Below are positions 1-8,641 of a DNA stretch of 64,000 nt, in pieces (within the stretch, counting starts at the first letter, position 1; every line of letters begins with the position of its first letter). The notes beneath the pieces were generated by a model. It saw only the letters and a program-made list of their open reading frames with translations. It was not told the origin of the DNA and searched no databases. Source of the stretch: Arthrobacter sp. MMS18-M83 (GTDB lineage Bacteria; Actinomycetota; Actinomycetes; Actinomycetales; Micrococcaceae); contig NZ_CP113343.1 of assembly GCF_026683955.1 (NCBI RefSeq), positions 4,898,001 to 4,962,000 of the forward strand. Direction: 5' to 3'. The position numbers were made by a program, and so were the translations under genes.

Positions 1-1032
1 GCCGGCGCGCCGGAAGCCGGGGCTGCCTCCTCGATGACTGGTTTCGTGACCAACTATGCGGGCGCCATCAAGGACAACCTGGCCAAGGGTTGGCATGTGG
101 TACCGGGAACGACCGAGCAAATGATCATGGGCTGCTACACCCCGCAGGCGCTGCCTGTGCTGTCTACGATGGCGGAGGGATTCGCCGTCTGCGACGCCTG
201 GTTCGCATCAGCTCCCACCATGACGATGCCCAACCGGGCCTTCGCGTGCGCCGGCACCAGCCAAGGACACCTGGATGACAAGGCCAAGCGATTCACCGTC
301 CCGAGCATATTCGGGCACTTGGGCCGTCATGGCATCCCGTGGAAAATCTACGGCGAAACAGAGTCTCCACTGACCAAGCTGGACTTCGACGACACGCGGC
401 ATGCTCCGGCGTCGAACATTGGCCTGTTTACCGATTTCCAGGCCGACGCGGCAGCCGGGAAGCTCCCCGCCTACGCTTTCCTTGAGCCGTCATGGTCCGC
501 GACCGGCAACAGCGAACACCCCAACTACAACGTCGCCCTCGGCGAGCAGTTCTTGCTCGACGCTTATCGTGCAGTCCACGATGGGCCGGACTGGGACTCC
601 ACCCTGCTGATCGTCACGTATGACGAGCACGGCGGCTGCTACGACCACGTCGCCCCGCCGTGGGGCGCGACGCCACCGGACAACGCGCCGGGGGAATTCG
701 GTTTCGATTTCACGCGTTTCGGGCCGCGGGTGCCAACGGTACTGATCAGTCCACTTATCCCACGTGGCACCGTCTTTCGGGCTCCCGGTTCGGTCCCGCT
801 CGATCACACCAGCATCCTCGCGACCGTCGAACGTCGTTGGAATCTACCAGCACTCACTCGCCGTGACGCAGCGGCACCGGACGTCGGCGGGGCCTTGAGG
901 CTCACCGTCCCCCGCACTGACGATCCCCTCGCGGACGTTCGGGCACCCGCTCCCCCTCCGACCACGCGAGCGTTGGCAGCTCAAACGTCCCACTTGCAGC
1001 AGTTGCACGACGAACTCCTCGCGCAACCGTAG
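1..1032 (+). CDS. Phosphoesterase / phospholipase C superfamily protein, 5'-truncated by the window edge
   Basis: The frame is open to base 1, so the N-terminal metal-binding part (usually a HVVVLMLENRSFDH-type motif) lies outside; about 343 residues are visible of a family usually 450 or longer. Seen: the conserved block YDEHGGCYDHVAPP and downstream GPRVPTVLISPLIPRG followed by DHTSI, all typical of the phosphoesterase family of bacterial phospholipases C and acid phosphatases. These enzymes hydrolyse phosphate esters and are normally exported, but the signal peptide cannot be checked here. The first in-window ATG (34) is unlikely to be the start, since homology-like sequence begins immediately. 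A second, more distant member is encoded at 53159-55219 (-). Substrate (phospholipid or phosphomonoester) cannot be told. Confidence 0.85.
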   Translation, partial: AGAPEAGAASSMTGFVTNYAGAIKDNLAKGWHVVPGTTEQMIMGCYTPQALPVLSTMAEGFAVCDAWFASAPTMTMPNRAFACAGTSQGHLDDKAKRFTVPSIFGHLGRHGIPWKIYGETESPLTKLDFDDTRHAPASNIGLFTDFQADAAAGKLPAYAFLEPSWSATGNSEHPNYNVALGEQFLLDAYRAVHDGPDWDSTLLIVTYDEHGGCYDHVAPPWGATPPDNAPGEFGFDFTRFGPRVPTVLISPLIPRGTVFRAPGSVPLDHTSILATVERRWNLPALTRRDAAAPDVGGALRLTVPRTDDPLADVRAPAPPPTTRALAAQTSHLQQLHDELLAQP

Positions 1033-1060
1033 GGTCGGGCTGCAACCGTAGGGTCGGGCT
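1023..1060. repeat. Perfect 19-bp tandem duplication across a stop codon
   Basis: The 19-base unit GCAACCGTAGGGTCGGGCT occurs at 1023-1041 and again at 1042-1060 without mismatch. The first copy holds the last codons and TAG stop of the phosphoesterase gene, so the second lies wholly in the 3' untranslated region. It looks like a recent slippage duplication. Confidence 0.9.
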
Positions 1061-1077
1061 TCGGCAGTGATCCCTGT

Positions 1078-2193
1078 TCAGGCCACCGTTCCATCGGTGG
1101 GGTAGATACCAGCCGAAGCCGCGTCGTCGCGCCCGGTCCACGTCCTGATAGCAGTCCAGCCAACGGCGGCGGTCGGTACGGCCAACAAGGCACCGATAAT
1201 GCCTGCGAGCATCGTGCCAACGGCCAAGGCAAGCAAAATGGCCAGTCCATGAATTCTCAGGACCTTACCCATCAAAACGGGTTGAAGGAAGTGATGCTCT
1301 AGCTGGTTGGCCGCGATGAGGACGGCGAGGACGATGAGGGACGTCACCGGACCGTTCGAGATCAGAGCGACACCCACGGCGAGGGTGCCGGCCGCAGTGG
1401 AACCAACGATAGGAATGAACCCGCCGACAAACACAAAGACGCCCAGAGGTAGGGCAAGCGGAACACCGAGGATGAGCAGGATTGTCCCGATGATCACGCC
1501 GTTCACTGCTGCAATGAGAGCCGTGCCCCGGACATAGCCTCCCAGAACGGTGGCGCTTCGTTCCGAAGCCAGATGGGCCTTGCTTCGGTGACCGGCCGGG
1601 AGGAATCCGAAGAGGAAATTCCTGATCTTTTCGCCATCTTTGAGGAAGAAGAACAAGATCACCACCATAAGAACCAAGCCAGCCAGAATTTCACCGACCG
1701 TACGGGCCCCGGTGAGCGCTTCGGCACCGAAGGTGGTGCTCGCGAAGAAACGCTGGACGGAATCGATCACGGAGCGGAGTTGTTCGTCGCTGACTTTGAA
1801 TGGGCCGTTGTTCAGAAATTGGTGCAGTTGGTCGATGCCAGCAGTGAATTTCACGGCAAGCTCCTTGGATTGCTCCCTAATAAGAAAAACGATTCCGGTG
1901 ACGACTCCGCCGAAGACTGCAAGGATCCCCACGAACGAAGCTGAGACAGCGAGTGCCCGGGGCCACTTGCGAGCAGTCAACCAACGTACAAGAGGTGAAA
2001 TTGCTGAGGCAAGAATGAGCGCGATCGTGACCGGGATAACGGCGAGGGGCACCCTGGTTAAAGCCCACAGAATCACCGATGCCAGGCTGATGACCAGGAG
2101 CATCTGCCCTGAACGGATCCCGGCGCGGCCAAGGCCGTCGGACCAGATCGCCGACGTCGTGCGTTTGTTGGGGGAATTGTTGCCCTCAGGCAT
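1078..2193 (-). CDS. AI-2E family transporter (PerM/YdbI-like permease)
   Basis: 371-residue integral membrane protein. Hydrophobic segments at about 31-47, 50-70, 82-105 and 170-187, then a cluster over about 220-350; a soluble stretch (about 105-165) separates the first three from the rest, the usual layout of the AI-2E/PerM family. The C-terminal part contains the family-like GGFIPIVGS and the LEHHFLQPVLMG motif. Members export small molecules or ions; the family name comes from TqsA and does not prove autoinducer transport. The ATG at 2193 has GGAAG four bases upstream. It runs convergent to the phosphoesterase. Confidence 0.88.
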   Translation of the reverse strand: MPEGNNSPNKRTTSAIWSDGLGRAGIRSGQMLLVISLASVILWALTRVPLAVIPVTIALILASAISPLVRWLTARKWPRALAVSASFVGILAVFGGVVTGIVFLIREQSKELAVKFTAGIDQLHQFLNNGPFKVSDEQLRSVIDSVQRFFASTTFGAEALTGARTVGEILAGLVLMVVILFFFLKDGEKIRNFLFGFLPAGHRSKAHLASERSATVLGGYVRGTALIAAVNGVIIGTILLILGVPLALPLGVFVFVGGFIPIVGSTAAGTLAVGVALISNGPVTSLIVLAVLIAANQLEHHFLQPVLMGKVLRIHGLAILLALAVGTMLAGIIGALLAVPTAAVGWTAIRTWTGRDDAASAGIYPTDGTVA

Positions 2194-2244
2194 TGGCTTC
2201 CTTCCTGGTTCTGGTTTAGGCAGTAAATGCCTCGCCGCGGCGCA

Positions 2245-3432
2245 TTAGCTCGCCACGAGGGAGGCAGTGCCTGCGTCTGGCGCGATGTATGGTTCGCCGG
2301 TGTGCCGGTGATCTACGGGTTCGAGGTGGGTAACGCCTGTTGCATATGCGACGACTCCGGAGAGACTGCCGGTGCGTTCGTGGGCTTGCCGTTGCCGGGC
2401 AGCTCCCGTGCCTTGGCTAAGGATCCTTTGCAATCCCTCCTTGGCGTAGTGTGCGTCCCCGGTTTCTTCCAGAGCATCGCGGACGTGGGAGTGGAGTGCG
2501 GCGAGGACATGCCTTGCGGTGCCGGGCTTATGGGTTTTCGGGTCGAGCAGTTCTCCGCGCAGGCCGAACCGGCTCGCTCGCCACGTGGCCTGGCGCAGGA
2601 CGGTGGCAGAAACCATGTCCGGCCGTTTTCCGGACTTCCATTCCCTGGCGGCAGTGTCCACCAAGGCACGCACCAACGCCGCAATCAGGACGGTATCCCG
2701 GGCATCAAGGCAAACATCGGAGACGCGGATCTCGACTGTAGGGTGCCGGGCGGACAGGCGAGCATCAAAATCCGGGCTCATGACCCCCCCGGTTCGCGAC
2801 AGGTCCGACACCAAGGAATGATAAGCCGCGGCAGACCCGAATACCTCCGTGGGACCGGCGCTGGACCATCGGTTCCAGGCTTGGGTCCGGAAACTGGCGT
2901 AACCGCTGTCGGCTCCGTTCCAGAACGGGGAATTCGAGCTCAGTGCAGTCAGCGCCGGAAGCCAGGACCTGATCCGGTCCAAGACTGCGACGCCTTCCTC
3001 ATCCGAATCAACGGAAACATGGACGTGATATCCGCAGGTCAGCTGCTCTCTGGCCGTCAGAGCGAACTTTTCCAGAAGTGCGTCGTAGCGCTCGGTGTTG
3101 GTTGCATGGGGAGTGACCGGCAGCGGCGACGTCGCGAGGGCGGCAACTCTCGCGCCCGCCTTCCGAGCGAGCGAATCGGCGTAAGAGCGTCCAGCACGTA
3201 TTTCTGCGGCGAGTGCACTCAGGCTGCTGTGCGGAGAGCTGATGACCTCAAGTTGCTCCTGCTGAAGCTCGATCGCCAACGTCGGGCGGAAAGGAGGATT
3301 CGTTCCCTGGCGACCGGCGCTATGAATGCGCAACACGTCGCCAGCAAGAGGCACGGGGCTGCCGTTGTCAGGATCCACGATCAGAAATTCTTCTTCAACA
3401 CCAAGAGTACGCACCTGCCAAGTGTGGGCCAC
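2245..3432 (-). CDS. YbdK-type carboxylate-amine ligase (GCS2 family glutamate-cysteine ligase-like)
   Basis: 395 residues, usual length for the family. Starts at a GTG, and the conserved GVEEEFLIVD (about 11-20) follows almost at once, which fixes the start although no good ribosome site is visible. Other family marks are ELQQEQLEV, GYHVHVSVDS (about 134-143) and EIRVSDVCLDARDTV. Such proteins couple a carboxylate and an amine with ATP; YbdK has weak glutamate-cysteine ligase activity in vitro. Actinobacteria make mycothiol rather than glutathione, so the real substrate is probably different. It is followed by the AI-2E permease on the same strand (51-bp gap). Confidence 0.88.
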   Translation of the reverse strand: MAHTWQVRTLGVEEEFLIVDPDNGSPVPLAGDVLRIHSAGRQGTNPPFRPTLAIELQQEQLEVISSPHSSLSALAAEIRAGRSYADSLARKAGARVAALATSPLPVTPHATNTERYDALLEKFALTAREQLTCGYHVHVSVDSDEEGVAVLDRIRSWLPALTALSSNSPFWNGADSGYASFRTQAWNRWSSAGPTEVFGSAAAYHSLVSDLSRTGGVMSPDFDARLSARHPTVEIRVSDVCLDARDTVLIAALVRALVDTAAREWKSGKRPDMVSATVLRQATWRASRFGLRGELLDPKTHKPGTARHVLAALHSHVRDALEETGDAHYAKEGLQRILSQGTGAARQRQAHERTGSLSGVVAYATGVTHLEPVDHRHTGEPYIAPDAGTASLVAS

Positions 3433-3521
3433 AAAAGCCGCCGTCAGCGACCACAGGTCGCAGGGCCCCCGAAATCAAACGTTTTCTGGTCAGTTCCGAG
3501 GACGCGCCACTGCTCCTAGCC

Positions 3522-3690
3522 GGCCGGCGTCACGACATCCTCCAGCATTGACCTGTCGAAGAATCGGATCTCGCCGGTTGCCTGGAAAAACACTGGAACG
3601 ACCTATGTGTTCGCGTCCTTCGAGGTTTCGAAGATCTCCGGCGCTGCCGTGTTTTCGCGCTATGGTTCCAATCAACTCAGGGCCCTTAGG
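3522..3690 (-). pseudogene. Decayed second copy of the 67-residue protein encoded at 4376-4579
   Basis: The DNA aligns base for base with 4379-4548 over about 160 bp with scattered substitutions. Relative to the intact copy it has a 2-base deletion in the codons for the HGGAP segment, a TAG in place of the Ser in NTSVV, and an unrelated 5' end lacking the MSYKY start. The C-terminal codons (FFDRSMLEDVVTPAG and stop) are still readable. Homology stops abruptly at both ends, so a single-gene duplication followed by decay is likely. It is too short and damaged to be expressed as the parental protein. Confidence 0.8.
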
Positions 3691-4292
3691 CCGACCAGGC
3701 AAAGGGGGCCGAGAAGGAGTTCTTCCCGGCGTTATCCCAAGTCATCCCGAACACGTCGACGCGGCCAATGCTCGACGTGCCGGCTGCCAGAGTGTCCGCC
3801 GGGAATCCGACCCCGCTGATCTTCACTCCCAGTCCTGTGTGATCCAGGGGAGACACGAAGTCCTCGACCGCCATGTCGACGGCGCTGCCAATGCGGACCT
3901 GGTGCATACGTCCATCGTCAGCGTAGGCCATTTCCACGGACTCCATGCCCGCCATTTCGCCGATCAATGGGGCGAGGCCCTCCATCGGTCCGCCGAGCTG
4001 GCCACCGAAGACTGCACCGAGCGCTTCGGCCTGCTCAGTTGAGGCGGCAGCATCCATGAGGACTCCGAGCTTCCACCCCCCATCACCCATCAGTGCGGGT
4101 GTATCGGCGACGACGCAGACGGTGAGGCCTCCGACGTCGACGCCGTTTACGTCACCGGATTCCACGTGGAAGGCCAACGCCACGTTGCAGCGTTCGTTGT
4201 CGGCAGGTGCGGTCAGCCCGGAAGTGGAGCACGGGGCAGACCATGTCGCAGTTGCAATTCTCAAAATACGTACCCTCGACATGCCACGGCAT
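3686..4292 (-). pseudogene. DUF1326 domain protein, interrupted by a +1 frameshift
   Basis: Translation starts at ATG 4292 after a good AAAGGAG site. The first 20 codons give the typical DUF1326 opening MPWHVEGTYFENCNCDMVCP; the family continues with PCSTSGLTAP, but that lies in another frame that stays open to 3686. The two frames join in a run of four G (plus strand) at 4233-4236: removing one base restores a single reading frame of about 200 residues with the Cys-rich N-terminus typical of the family. DUF1326 function is unknown to me; the cysteines suggest metal binding. Either a real inactivation or a homopolymer sequencing error. Confidence 0.85.
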
Positions 4293-4375
4293 TTTGGGGC
4301 TCCTTTCGGCGAGGCAACCCCCAAAAGAAAGTCTCCTCGTGGCCTTGAGGCGAGTCAACGCCAGGCGCTGACCCG

Positions 4376-4579
4376 CTAACCGGCAGGCGTCACCACGTCT
4401 TCCAACATTGACCTGTCGAAGAATCGGATCTCGCCCGTTGCCTGGAAGAACACTGGAACTACTGACGTGTTCGCGTCCTTCGAGGTTTCGTAGATCTCCG
4501 GCGCACCCCCGTGTTTCCGCGCAATGGTTCCAACCAAGTCGGTACCGCGTACCCGGACGGTTCGATATTTGTAGCTCAT
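4376..4579 (-). CDS. Small conserved protein, 67 residues, unknown function
   Basis: Start ATG 4579 (MSYKYRTVRV) is preceded by AAAGGG at proper distance; longer upstream frames have no ribosome site. The protein is mixed alpha/beta in appearance, without cysteines, signal or membrane segment. It has a ruined duplicate at 3522-3690, on the other side of the DUF1326 gene, and all three point the same way, so they may once have formed one unit. The retention of an intact copy with synonymous-looking changes against its duplicate supports it being a true gene. I do not recognise the family. Confidence 0.65.
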   Translation of the reverse strand: MSYKYRTVRVRGTDLVGTIARKHGGAPEIYETSKDANTSVVPVFFQATGEIRFFDRSMLEDVVTPAG

Positions 4580-4757
4580 CTGGACCCTTTCGTCAGCCAA
4601 GGCAAACCCTACTCCTGAGGGCCGCGGCCGGGAGCGGATCCGTGCGTCGCTGCCCCAAGGCATCAACAATCCACGATCCCTCTGGAGCCCCAAATGCGGC
4701 CGGATGCAGCCCTCCCTCGCCAATCGACGTGGCTATGATCTTTCCCTCTTGACGATG

Positions 4758-4785
4758 TTGACACTCACATTGGCGGGGATAAGAC
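4758..4785 (+). promoter_or_regulatory. Predicted sigma-70-type promoter of the cox operon
   Basis: TTGACA at 4758-4763, 16-base spacer, TAAGAC at 4780-4785, 57 bases before the coxM start. A perfect -35 and a fair -10 in the 262-bp gap between divergent genes. No obvious regulator-binding dyad is seen beside it. Confidence 0.5.
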
Positions 4786-4841
4786 TGATCATAGATCCGC
4801 GTCCTACGACCTGCAGGACGTCTGGCCCTAAGGGGTGGACA

Positions 4842-5720
4842 ATGCAGATTCCGGCTCCATTTGATTATGAGCGCGCGAGCGACGTCGCAAACGCGCTGGC
4901 ACTCCTTGAACGCCATGGTCCGGAGTCTCGAGTCATTGCCGGGGGACACAGCCTGCTGCCGATGATGAAGCTGCGGCTGGCCCGGCCGGAGTGGCTGATC
5001 GACATCAATGACCTAGCGGAACTGGAATTCATCCGCCGGGAAGGTGACCAGTTGCGAGTGGGCGCATTAACCCGGCACACAGCGCTCCTCGAGTCCACCG
5101 ATGTCGCCGAACTCTTTCCGATAATTCGCGACGCCGAGCACGTGATCGCGGACCCCGTGGTCCGCAACCGTGGCACGATCGGCGGCTCGCTCTGCCAAGC
5201 GGATCCAGCCGAAGACCTGTCCACGGTGTGCGATGTCCTGCGTGCCGAGACCGTGGTCCGAGGGCCCGGCGGCGAACGGATCGTCTCCATGTCGGATTTC
5301 CACCGCGGTCCCTACGAAACCGCCGTGGCCCAGAACGAACTGTTGTGCGAAATCCGCTTCATGATCCGCCCGCGCTCGGGCAGCGCCTATGAAAAGGTGG
5401 AACGCCGGGTGGGTGACTGGGCGGTCGTCGCGGCCGGGGCCGCCGTCGGGCTCTCCGAAGACGGCACAGTCGAAGAGGCCGCAATCGGGCTGACGGCGGT
5501 TGGACTGGACGGCACTGTCCCCGAGGCGGAAGCCGTACTTCGCGGACGGCAGCCGCATGAAGACCTGTTCATCGAGGCCGCCCGCATCGCAGCCGCCGCC
5601 TGCCACCCGGTCGACGACCAGCGCGGACCGGTCGATTACAAACGGCATCTGGCGGACGAACTCACCCGCAGGGTCCTGCGGCGTGCGTGTGCGCGCGCTG
5701 CCGGTGCACAGGAAGGCTGA
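4842..5720 (+). CDS. coxM: Aerobic CO dehydrogenase, FAD-binding medium subunit
   Basis: 292 residues from ATG 4842, chosen because AAGGGGTGG precedes it and the domain starts with MQIPAPFDYERA. FAD-binding motifs are AGGHSL (33-38) and TIGGS (112-116), both as in CoxM. The subunit passes electrons from the [2Fe-2S] clusters of CoxS to FAD and on to the respiratory quinones. The order M-S-L is that of form I CO dehydrogenases (form II loci are usually S-L-M). The coxS start lies 5 bases beyond the stop, with its ribosome site inside the coxM end. Confidence 0.93.
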   Translation: MQIPAPFDYERASDVANALALLERHGPESRVIAGGHSLLPMMKLRLARPEWLIDINDLAELEFIRREGDQLRVGALTRHTALLESTDVAELFPIIRDAEHVIADPVVRNRGTIGGSLCQADPAEDLSTVCDVLRAETVVRGPGGERIVSMSDFHRGPYETAVAQNELLCEIRFMIRPRSGSAYEKVERRVGDWAVVAAGAAVGLSEDGTVEEAAIGLTAVGLDGTVPEAEAVLRGRQPHEDLFIEAARIAAAACHPVDDQRGPVDYKRHLADELTRRVLRRACARAAGAQEG

Positions 5721-5725
5721 ACGCC

Positions 5726-6250
5726 ATGCAGATCAGCATGACGGTCAACGGGGACGAAGTCACCCGGGACATCGAACCCCGAGTGTTGTTGGTCCACTTC
5801 ATCCGCGAGAACCTCGGACTCACGGGCACGCACTGGGGATGCGACACCAGCAACTGCGGAACCTGCGTCGTCCTGATGGACGGTCAGCCGGTGAAATCGT
5901 GCACCGTGCTGGCAGCCATGGCCGCCGGACACGACATCCGGACAGTCGAGGGACTGGCGGTCGGCGGGACGCTCGATCCGGTGCAGCAGGGGTTCATGGA
6001 AGAACACGGACTGCAATGCGGATTCTGCACTCCGGGAATGATGCTCACCGCCAGGGCCCTGTTGGACCGCAACCAGCATCCCGACGACGCCGAGATCCGC
6101 CAAGCCATTTCCGGCCAGATTTGCCGGTGCACCGGTTACGCGACCATTGTCCGTTCGGTGCAATGGGCCGCCGCCCACCCGCTCGGTGCGGACGCTGAGA
6201 CGGACGACGGCGGCGCCGGCGGGACCATCGCAGAAGAGGTGACGGCATGA
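5726..6250 (+). CDS. coxS: Aerobic CO dehydrogenase, [2Fe-2S] small subunit
   Basis: 174 residues from ATG 5726 (AGGAAGG upstream). Plant-ferredoxin-like N-terminal cluster cysteines at 39, 44, 47 and 59 (pattern CDTSNCGTC then C) and C-terminal cluster cysteines at 98, 101, 133 and 135 (CGFC, CRC), the complete set of the xanthine oxidase/CO dehydrogenase family. It relays electrons from the molybdenum site of CoxL to the flavin of CoxM. The stop overlaps the coxL start in ATGA. The last 20 residues are acidic and Gly-rich, longer than in many relatives. Confidence 0.93.
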   Translation: MQISMTVNGDEVTRDIEPRVLLVHFIRENLGLTGTHWGCDTSNCGTCVVLMDGQPVKSCTVLAAMAAGHDIRTVEGLAVGGTLDPVQQGFMEEHGLQCGFCTPGMMLTARALLDRNQHPDDAEIRQAISGQICRCTGYATIVRSVQWAAAHPLGADAETDDGGAGGTIAEEVTA

Positions 6251-8640
6251 CCACCACCCAGGAGCATGCACCCAACCCGGCGGCGGGAGACCCCGGCCGC
6301 CCGATCGGGTTCGGCCGCCTCCAGCGCAAGGAAGACCCACGGTTCGTCCGCGGCAAGGGCAATTACATCGACGACATCGTGCTGGCCGGCATGCTGCATG
6401 GCGCCATCCTGCGCGCACCCGTCGCGCATGCCCGGCTGGTTTCAATAGATACCACGGAGGCGTTGGCCCATCCCAAGGTACTCGCCGTCATTACGGGGAA
6501 AGACCTGCAGGCCCTCAACCTCGCCTGGGCGCCCACCCTGTCGGCGGACGTCCAGGCAGTCCTCGTCACGGACAAGGTCCGCTTCCAGGGCCAAGAGGTC
6601 GCTTTCGTCGTCGCGGAGGACCGCTATGCCGCCCGGGACGCCCTGGAGCTGATCGACGTCGAATACGAGATGTTGCCGCCTGTGATTGATGCCCGCCGCG
6701 CCCTCGACCCCGGCGCGCCGGTCATCCGTGACGATATCGAAGGGCGGACAGACAACCGGATCTTCGATTGGGAGATCGGTGATGCAGCCGAAACCGAGGC
6801 AGTGTTCGCCACTGCCGACGTCGTGGTCTCCCAAGAGGTTGTGTACCCGCGTGTGCACCCGGCGCCCATGGAAACCTGCGGTGCCGTGGCGGACTTCGAT
6901 CCGGTAGACGGCAGGCTGACCCTCTACGAAACAACGCAAGCCCCGCATGCCCACAGGACCCTGTACGCCATAGTCGCCGGAATCCCGGAACACAAGATCC
7001 GCATCGTCTCCCCCGATATCGGCGGAGGCTTTGGCAACAAGGTGGGTATCTATCCCGGTTACGTCCTGGCCGTCGTCGGTTCGATCGTGACCGGCAAGCC
7101 GGTGAAATGGGTGGAGGATCGCTCGGAAAACCTGATGTCGACGTCGTTCGCACGCGACTACATCATGCAGGGCGAAATCGCGGCCACCAAGGACGGCAAG
7201 ATCCTCGCCGTCCGCACCAACGTTCTGGCCGACCACGGCGCGTTCAATGCAACCGCGCAGCCCACCAAGACCCCCGCGGGATTCTTCTCCATCTTCACCG
7301 GGAGCTACGACCTGAAAGCGGCCTACTGCAAGGTCACCGGCGTCTACACCAACAAAGCGCCCGGCGGGGTGGCTTACGCGTGTTCCTTCCGCGTGACAGA
7401 GGCGGTCTACCTGGTCGAGCGCATGGTGGACATCCTGGCCCGGAAACTGGGGATGGATCCGGCAGAGCTTCGGCTGAAGAATTTCATCAAGCCGGAACAG
7501 TTCCCCTACGCGAACAAGACCGGCTGGGTCTACGATTCGGGCAACTACGAGCCCGCCATGCGGCTGTCCATGCAAATGGCCGGGTACGAGGATCTCCGGC
7601 GCGAGCAGGCCGAAAAGCGGGAGCGCGGCGAACTGATGGGCATCGGCGTCTCCTTCTTCACCGAGACCGTCGGCGCCGGGCCGCGCAAGCACTTCGACAT
7701 CGTCGGGCTCGGCATGGCCGACGGCGCCGAACTCCGCGTCCATCCCACCGGCAAGGCCGTCGTCAGGATCTCAGTGCAGAGCCAGGGTCAGGGCCACGAA
7801 ACCACGTTCGCCCAGATCGTGGCCGAGGAACTCGGCATCCCACCCGAGAGCATCGACGTCGTCCACGGCGACACCGACCAAACGCCCTTCGGCTTGGGCA
7901 CATACGGCAGCCGGTCGACCCCGGTCAGCGGCGGCGCAGTGGCGCTTGTGGCGCGCAAGGTCCGGGACAAGGCGAAGTTCATTGCCGCCGCGATGCTCGA
8001 GGCCCGGCCCGAGGACCTCGAGTGGGAAAAGGGCCGCTGGTTCGTCAAGGGCGATCCGAGCGTCGGCAAGACAATCGCCGAGATCGCCTTCGGCGCCCAC
8101 GGCACTGTTGCCCTGCCAGAAGGTATCGACGGCAACCTCGACGCGGAAGTAACCTATGACCCGCCCAACCTGACGTTTCCGTTTGGTGCCTATATCTGCG
8201 TTGTAGACGTCGACGCCGGGACCGGACAGGTCAAGGTCCGGCGCTTCATCGCGGTGGACGATTGCGGGACCCGGATCAACCCGATGATCATCGAGGGCCA
8301 GGTCCACGGCGGGCTGACCGACGGCGTCGGGATGGCGCTCATGGAAATCATCGCCTTCGACGAGGAGGGCAACTGCCTCAGCGGCTCCTTCATGGACTAC
8401 CTCATCCCCACGGCGATGGAAGTCCCGGACTGGGAGACCGGCTTCACCGTCACGCCATCGCCGCACCACCCCATCGGCGCCAAAGGTATCGGCGAGTCGG
8501 CCACTGTCGGGTCCCCGCCGGCCATCGTCAACGCCATCGTCGATGCTTTGGCTCCGTATGGCGTGACGCACATGGACATGCCTTGCACCCCGGCCCGGGT
8601 CTGGGAGGCCATGCAGGGCCGAGCCAGGCCACCGGTGTGA
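6247..8640 (+). CDS. coxL: Aerobic CO dehydrogenase, molybdenum-copper large subunit (form I)
   Basis: 797 residues, close to the 809 of Oligotropha CoxL. The active-site loop reads AYACSFR at 376-382, satisfying the form I pattern AYXCSFR; Cys379 corresponds to the copper-binding Cys388 of Oligotropha. Gln231 (TTQAPH) matches Gln240, and Glu750 (GIGES) matches Glu763. Form II proteins carry AYRGAGR here, so true CO oxidation is supported by sequence. The enzyme oxidises CO with water to CO2, giving two electrons. The fourth-to-last motif position is Ala where the characterised enzyme has Arg. Starts in a 4-base overlap with coxS and ends one base before the next gene. Confidence 0.93.
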   Translation: MTTTQEHAPNPAAGDPGRPIGFGRLQRKEDPRFVRGKGNYIDDIVLAGMLHGAILRAPVAHARLVSIDTTEALAHPKVLAVITGKDLQALNLAWAPTLSADVQAVLVTDKVRFQGQEVAFVVAEDRYAARDALELIDVEYEMLPPVIDARRALDPGAPVIRDDIEGRTDNRIFDWEIGDAAETEAVFATADVVVSQEVVYPRVHPAPMETCGAVADFDPVDGRLTLYETTQAPHAHRTLYAIVAGIPEHKIRIVSPDIGGGFGNKVGIYPGYVLAVVGSIVTGKPVKWVEDRSENLMSTSFARDYIMQGEIAATKDGKILAVRTNVLADHGAFNATAQPTKTPAGFFSIFTGSYDLKAAYCKVTGVYTNKAPGGVAYACSFRVTEAVYLVERMVDILARKLGMDPAELRLKNFIKPEQFPYANKTGWVYDSGNYEPAMRLSMQMAGYEDLRREQAEKRERGELMGIGVSFFTETVGAGPRKHFDIVGLGMADGAELRVHPTGKAVVRISVQSQGQGHETTFAQIVAEELGIPPESIDVVHGDTDQTPFGLGTYGSRSTPVSGGAVALVARKVRDKAKFIAAAMLEARPEDLEWEKGRWFVKGDPSVGKTIAEIAFGAHGTVALPEGIDGNLDAEVTYDPPNLTFPFGAYICVVDVDAGTGQVKVRRFIAVDDCGTRINPMIIEGQVHGGLTDGVGMALMEIIAFDEEGNCLSGSFMDYLIPTAMEVPDWETGFTVTPSPHHPIGAKGIGESATVGSPPAIVNAIVDALAPYGVTHMDMPCTPARVWEAMQGRARPPV

Positions 8641-8641
8641 C

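Noticed and set aside
2227..3519. 430-residue open frame on the plus strand
   Set aside because: Antisense to the YbdK-like ligase gene, whose motifs are complete; the plus-strand translation is Gly/Arg/Cys-rich without any domain.
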